Of a stretch of DNA of 64,000 bases, positions 59,410 through 64,000 are shown piece after piece. The stretch spans positions 766,001 to 830,000 of the forward strand of contig NW_024468914.1 of the NCBI RefSeq assembly GCF_011745365.1, given 5' to 3'. The stretch comes from Cryphonectria parasitica EP155. Taxonomy: Eukaryota > Ascomycota > Sordariomycetes > Diaporthales > Cryphonectriaceae. A program made the translations under genes and the position numbers. Positions within the stretch are counted from its first letter, which is position 1; each line of letters starts with the position of its first letter. Below the pieces are notes generated by a model. It made no database searches. It was not told the origin of the DNA and was given only the letters and a program-made list of their open reading frames with translations.

Positions 59410-62242
59410 ATGGATCCCCACGACATAGGTGACTCGGTCACCGTCAAGCAGGACCCGTCCATCAACGGCGCCGGTCCGCACCCTGATCTCACCCTGGATA
59501 TTGCCAGCCCTCAGAACAGCCAGAATGGTAGCATCAACACCACTTCCCCCATTGCGGAGCATCGCGCCTCTAAGGTGGCTGCATGCCTGGCATGTCGGAA
59601 GAGTAAGGTTCGCTGTGAGAAGGGCACTGATCCCGTCCGCTGTCGACGATGTGCTCAGACCGGTGGGGATTGCATCCGACCAACGTTCAACGTTGGGAGA
59701 CGGAAGGGCGTCAAGAAGTAGGTCCTAACTCCCCTTTCCTTCCTCAGCCTGCGACATAACCTGCCCGGATGTATCTCGCTGACTCCTGAGCAGCAAACGC
59801 AAGGGGCTCGAGAAAGCCCTCTTCCAAGTTGAGGAGGCTCTCAAGAGAGCCGGCCCGGGCGTCCAGGGCACTGATGCCAATAAGGCCATCTCCGAGCTCA
59901 AGTCTATGCTGGCTGCTGGGCAGGAATCCCGGCTCAATGGGTCTGTAGACGGGAGTAACAAGAGGCCACGTTTGATGACTACTGGCTCGAGTGAGCCCAT
60001 GGACTCCTCATCTGACGAGGAGGAGAGCCCACGGTCTAGAAAGGAAAGCATGGGCCGCCGGGAGTCCATTATCTCACAGAGACATGTCCAGCCAGAGGAG
60101 CGCCTTGCCGTCGACGATGCCGAGAATCCGTTGCAGCTGCTGGCCCGGGCGTCAAATCTGCATCTGTCCCCCGAGTCGAGCCACGGCCAGTCGCCGGCCA
60201 CCGCCACGTCCCATCTCCCGGCAAATAACAGCGCTGAGGAGATGGACCCCCAGATGAGACGAGTAGAGGCCTTCTTCGGAACGACGCATTTCAATGTGGA
60301 CCAGGGAGAGGACTATGACCCCATCGATTTAGGTTTGGTGACGGAGGACGAGGCTGAGATGTTGTTCGACTTGTAAGGCTGGCCGGCCCTATCACGTCAA
60401 ACAGCCCTGTAATACTGATGACATGGCGCTTTAGCTTCCACAAGAATCTTGCACACACCCGCTGGGGTCTCGATCCAGCTCTATACACAGTTCCATGGAC
60501 ACGCGCCCGCTCTGCATTTCTCTTCACTTCCGTCATGGCCGCCTCAGCACTCTTCATCGAGTCAGCCGCCGCACTGTCAAAGCGGCTCTCGAAGCACTGC
60601 AAGTTCCTAGCAAGAAAGGTCACCGAGCTGAGACACCGGTCGACGGAAATTGTCCTTGCGTTCATGGTCAATGTGCCGTGGATGAGCCCTGGAGTGCACA
60701 GTACTGACGACGAGACGTGTTGGTATATCTCCATGGCAACTACCATCGCCATCGACCTGGAGATGCCCAAGATCTCCATGCCCGCGGAGGCATTCAGGAA
60801 TGGGGCAGCCGGTCAGCTGACGAGGCAGGACTGTATAGATCCCGAAACCGCACTGAGATCTGGTGGGTTCAAAGATGTCGACCCAAATTCGGAGCTGGGG
60901 AGGAGGCTTGTCCGGCGCCGCGAAAGATGCTGGCTTGCCCTGTTCGTCCTCGAGCGGGGCATGTGTCTGGCACGTGGCCGGCCCTATACTGTCCCTATAA
61001 CGCCTTTGATTAGAAGATGTGACAGGTGGCATATATCAGACATAGCCGACAGCATGGATGGCGCGCTGGTGTCGATGGCGGTGCTACGGAGGGATCTAGA
61101 TCCCCTCTTTGACACGATCCGCTCGCTTTGTGACGGTTCAAGAGAGGGCATGACGGATGGATCCCTACTTGCGCAGTCGTGAGTGGTAGCTTCACACCCG
61201 GATCGATACGCAGATTGTCGCTAACTCCATCGCAGGATTCAGACCACAGTGGACAAGTTCTTTGAACAGTGGTACCTCGAGTGGGGACAGACCATAGGGC
61301 AGGGACCCCGTGAGTGTATTTTCCATTACATCTTCTGCCATAACGTAACGCTGACTGTGTCTAGAAAATCGCCTCCCGCCCTATGTCGAGATCTTGGTGA
61401 CGCATACACGCCTTTCGATTTACAGTCTCGTCATAAATCATCCTACCGCCCCTCTCGAAGTGCGGCACTTCTTCCGTACCGCTAGTCTGTCCGCTGCCCT
61501 CAATGTGATGCGAGCCGCCGTCCAGGGCGAGAAGCAACTCTACTCCATGCCCAACAACACAGCCATCATGGTGTCATTTGCAGCCTGCTTCGCCCTCCGT
61601 CTCAGCACGCAGATTGCGAACATTGGGAACGCAAACACGAACAGCAGCAGCGCGGCACTGGCACCATCGGTTCGGACGCTGATTGAGGAGACGGCCGACG
61701 TGCTCGAGAAAATTGGGAATGTCACGCGACATCGAAACAGCACATGTGGCCTATACGCCAAGTATCTACGGAGCATAGTCAAGAAGGCAGCAGCCGGGAC
61801 GGGCTTACTGTCAAGGCAGGGGATGGGCACGCCGAGGGCCGTACAGCAGGGACATGTATATGGGGAGACTGCAAGGCAGCCCACGTCCTTCAAAGATACG
61901 TCCCGCAAGGCAGGAAACTCACTGCCTGGTGCACTCAACGGCGGCTTCGCCATCCCTCCACCGCCTACTGCTCCAATAAATGCCTACGACACGAGCACGC
62001 CAGCCTGGCCAGCATCCAACCCAGCCGACTTATTTCCATTCAGCTCAATGAGTGGTGACCAGATCATCGAGGCGCTGAACCGAGCTGGCGGCGAGTTTGA
62101 TAATGGCTACGCTCCCGGGCTGGGAGGGGGAGGCAATGCTGCAGGCGGGACCGGCGCTGGGGGAGGGGGTTTTGGGTGGGAGGACGGCGCGGGCTTCGAC
62201 TTCCTGCCTACATGGAGCAACTGGCCAGATTTTGGGTTCTAA
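59410..62242 (+). CDS. Zn2Cys6 fungal-specific transcription factor, five exons
   Basis: Exons 59410-59717, 59794-60372, 60435-61178, 61236-61309, 61365-62242; introns 76, 62, 57, 55 nt. 860 aa. The zinc cluster reads C59-x2-C62-x6-C69-x8-C78-x2-C81-x6-C88 (ACLACRKSKVRCEKG), with the usual basic bridge. After the first intron comes a helical stretch (NKRKGLEKALFQVEEALKRA), which may dimerise, then an acidic Ser-rich linker. The fungal-specific middle region spans about 280-560 (FFHKNLAHTRWGLDPALY, FVLERGMCLARGRPYTVP). The C-terminal 150 residues are Gly/Ala/Pro-rich and aromatic (FGWEDGAGFDFLPTWSNWPDFGF), probably activating. In-frame upstream triplets are not ATG, so ATG 59410 is the start. 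It converges on the mitochondrial carrier gene. Its targets are not known. Confidence 0.93.
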
Positions 62243-62678
62243 AAAGAAGAAAAACAGGGGCGGTTGTATTATACTGGAGGCTCTTCTCAGCAGGTCACAC
62301 GTAATGGAAAGAGCCGACTCGAGGACAGGCTATGCGCTCTAATAGAGATGACTATGTGAGAAAGCAGAGCACATTGGAAGGGCAAGCTGCCTACTAGAAG
62401 TTCAACAAGGACAAGACGCATCTAGGAGACAAAAGATTTCTGATGATGTAAAGAGGCCATTGCCTGCTAGGAAGGAAAAGGGGAAAAAATCAACGTCTGC
62501 ATGTGATCTTGGGTTGCTATCATATACGCTCCCATGTATGCTGTCCCCTCTCCAGAAACGCCGGAACGGATACCATAAGAAATAGAAAGAAGCCGCCAAA
62601 TACAACAAGCAGACATAACGATCCAGCCCAACCGAATTGCTATCGGCTCCCCGGGCGCAGGGTATCTAAATGGAAATT
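62243..62678. other. Convergent 3' spacer
   Basis: About 440 bases between the convergent stops of the Zn2Cys6 gene and the carrier gene; holds both 3' UTRs. No gene seen. Confidence 0.5.
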
Positions 62679-63956
62679 TCACATCTTCGCCTCAACCGGC
62701 GCCACAGCGGTCGTCGCCCGCCAGTTGACGAGGTCTTGGAGTTTCTCTATGAAGACGAAGGTGAGGATGGTATGGGGTCTGTTGTTGTTGGAGGTGGGTT
62801 GAGAAGAAAGAATGAGTCAGTCAGGCGAACGTGTGAAAGTAGGCACCAAGGGGACGGACGGATGGATGATGGAGGGGCAAACTTACGTCAATCTTAGCCA
62901 GGCTGGAGTCCAGCCTTTCATCAGGAATATGGGGCCTTCGTGCTGGAGACCTTGGGAGAGGACTTGCAGAACGCTCTGTAAGATCAAACCGAGATTCTTT
63001 GTGTTAGAGACAACGAAAAAAGGAAGGGGGAAAAAAAAACAAGGAAGGATAAAGGGGGGTGAGAATGGAAAAGGGACGAGGAGTCTAGAAAGAATTGCGT
63101 ACCGAAGACCCTCCTGCCCTGGAGGCAGACTGGATGCGGCTCTTGAGAACGTCGGCAGGGGCACAGATGGTGGTGGCGACGGTGCCGGCGATGAGGGAGG
63201 AGAGCATGTGTGTCTTGACGTCGTCTTTTAGGCTCGTATTTTTGAGGAGGAACTGCTTGGCGGCGGTGTATCTTCAAGGTGGGCAACTATTGTTTTAGTG
63301 TTTGCATGATCGAGGGTATGATGATAAGTGATGGTGGGGTTGGGGGGGGGGGGGATGAGTCCAGTACCAAAGGGGAAGAAGAGAAACTTACGGCGCAATC
63401 TGCCCAACATTCATCAATACACTCCTCACCACAGTAGCCGTCAAACCCCTTCCAAAAGTAGCCAGGCCCTCCTCGCGCGCGATCCGAGCAAGGCCCCTCG
63501 CGGCATCTGGATAGTGCATCCTCTCGCTCGGTGGTTTTGCGCCGTCGGCGCACATGCGGACGAGGATGACCTCGGCCGGGTTGCCGATGATGCCGGCGAG
63601 ACCGCCTGAGACACCGGCGCAGAGGATGGTGGCCCAGGACGAGAGAGGTTGGTTGTTGCGTTCTTTGAGGCGCTGGGAGAGGATGGTGTAGAGGCCGAAG
63701 CGGGCGGTGGAATAGGTGGATTGGCGGAGGATGGAGGCGCTGAGGCCTGTCCAGAGGGAGGGGATGCCTTGGATGGTTGTTAATTTGCTGTGTTGGAGGT
63801 TTGAAATATGGTGATTCTCCTTATTCTTCCTGTGTGTATATACAGACAAATTAAACACCAGGGGAGATTTAAAGAGAGGAGGACTTACCATCACGAGCTG
63901 CAAAGCTGTATAATGTCCTTAGCATCGGTGCCTTGGTGTGCATGACCTGCATCCGA
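62679..63956 (-). CDS. Mitochondrial carrier family protein, dicarboxylate-carrier-like (5' end outside window)
   Basis: Exons on the minus strand: 63956-63889, 63767-63392, 63271-63103, 62975-62887, 62778-62679 (TGA at 62681-62679). The last 266 codons are present; the first exon(s) with the N-terminus and first carrier signature lie beyond base 64000, and an intron spans 63957 to the edge. Carrier features: LWTGLSASILRQSTYSTARF, the second and third PX[DE]XX[RK] motifs as NPAEVILVRM and PADVLKSRIQ, and helices flanked by GLATFGRGLTATVVRSVL, FLMKGWTPAWLRL and PHTILTFVF. The CADGAKPPSER loop resembles fungal dicarboxylate (DIC1-type) carriers, which exchange malate or succinate with phosphate. 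All junctions keep the family frame. A G13 tract (63342-63354) lies in the third intron. Confidence 0.88.
63342..63354 (+). repeat. Poly-G tract (13 bases), intronic
   Basis: Thirteen G inside the intron of the carrier gene (minus strand of the transcript sees C13). It is the only one of the long G/C tracts that lies within a gene. Confidence 0.9.
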
Positions 63957-64000
63957 CTGAAAAAGATAATTGTGTTAAATTTTAGGGGTTTCCTTTTTCT

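Overview
The window is nuclear DNA of a filamentous ascomycete (Pezizomycotina, probably Sordariomycetes). Evidence: short introns of about 47-170 nt with GTAAGT/GTATGT/GTGCGT-type donors, CTRAC-like branch sites and CAG/TAG acceptors; Zn2Cys6 regulators; a CYP505-type P450-reductase fusion; pyrimidine-rich leaders; no operons. No tRNA, rRNA, CRISPR array or complete transposon was recognised. All multi-exon models were built by hand from splice consensus plus reading-frame continuity, without transcript data.

Layout: (1) 1.3-10 kb holds a C2H2-type zinc protein with a 13-residue first exon, a fungal orphan, a convergent AlaX-like tRNA-editing protein, and a six-exon OPT oligopeptide transporter. 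(2) 9.9-22.1 kb is a 12-kb stretch with no supportable protein gene, containing long poly-G/poly-C tracts and dinucleotide repeats. (3) 22.1-27.7 kb encodes a 1,815-aa Sec7-PH exchange factor. (4) 29.4-37.0 kb carries two related P450s: a stand-alone heme-domain enzyme with low-complexity insertions and an altered I-helix, then a complete self-sufficient P450:CPR fusion. A Zn2Cys6 regulator follows at 38.2-40.7 kb. (5) 41.2-43.5 kb is a tight convergent pair: a crotonase-family protein and a mitochondrial NADH-cytochrome b5 reductase. (6) 44.4-48.4 kb has two minus-strand genes that, once spliced, end in the same CHORD-like Cys/His module with an intron at the same place and phase, so they look like paralogs. 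(7) 49.1-53.0 kb is decaying: the C-terminal half of a SNF2 helicase without its ATPase half, and a membrane SH3 protein gene with intact splice sites but four in-frame stops and a frameshift. (8) 54.4-64 kb has a fungal orphan, an acidic orphan, a second Zn2Cys6 regulator and the 3' part of a mitochondrial carrier gene that runs off the right edge.

Functional links: the P450 pair next to a Zn2Cys6 regulator could be a small fatty-acid or lipid hydroxylation locus, but nothing in the sequence proves co-regulation. Most other neighbours look like ordinary housekeeping genes. The least expected content is the CHORD-like pair, the nonsense-riddled SH3 gene, the divergent P450 and the large gene-free interval with its homopolymer tracts.
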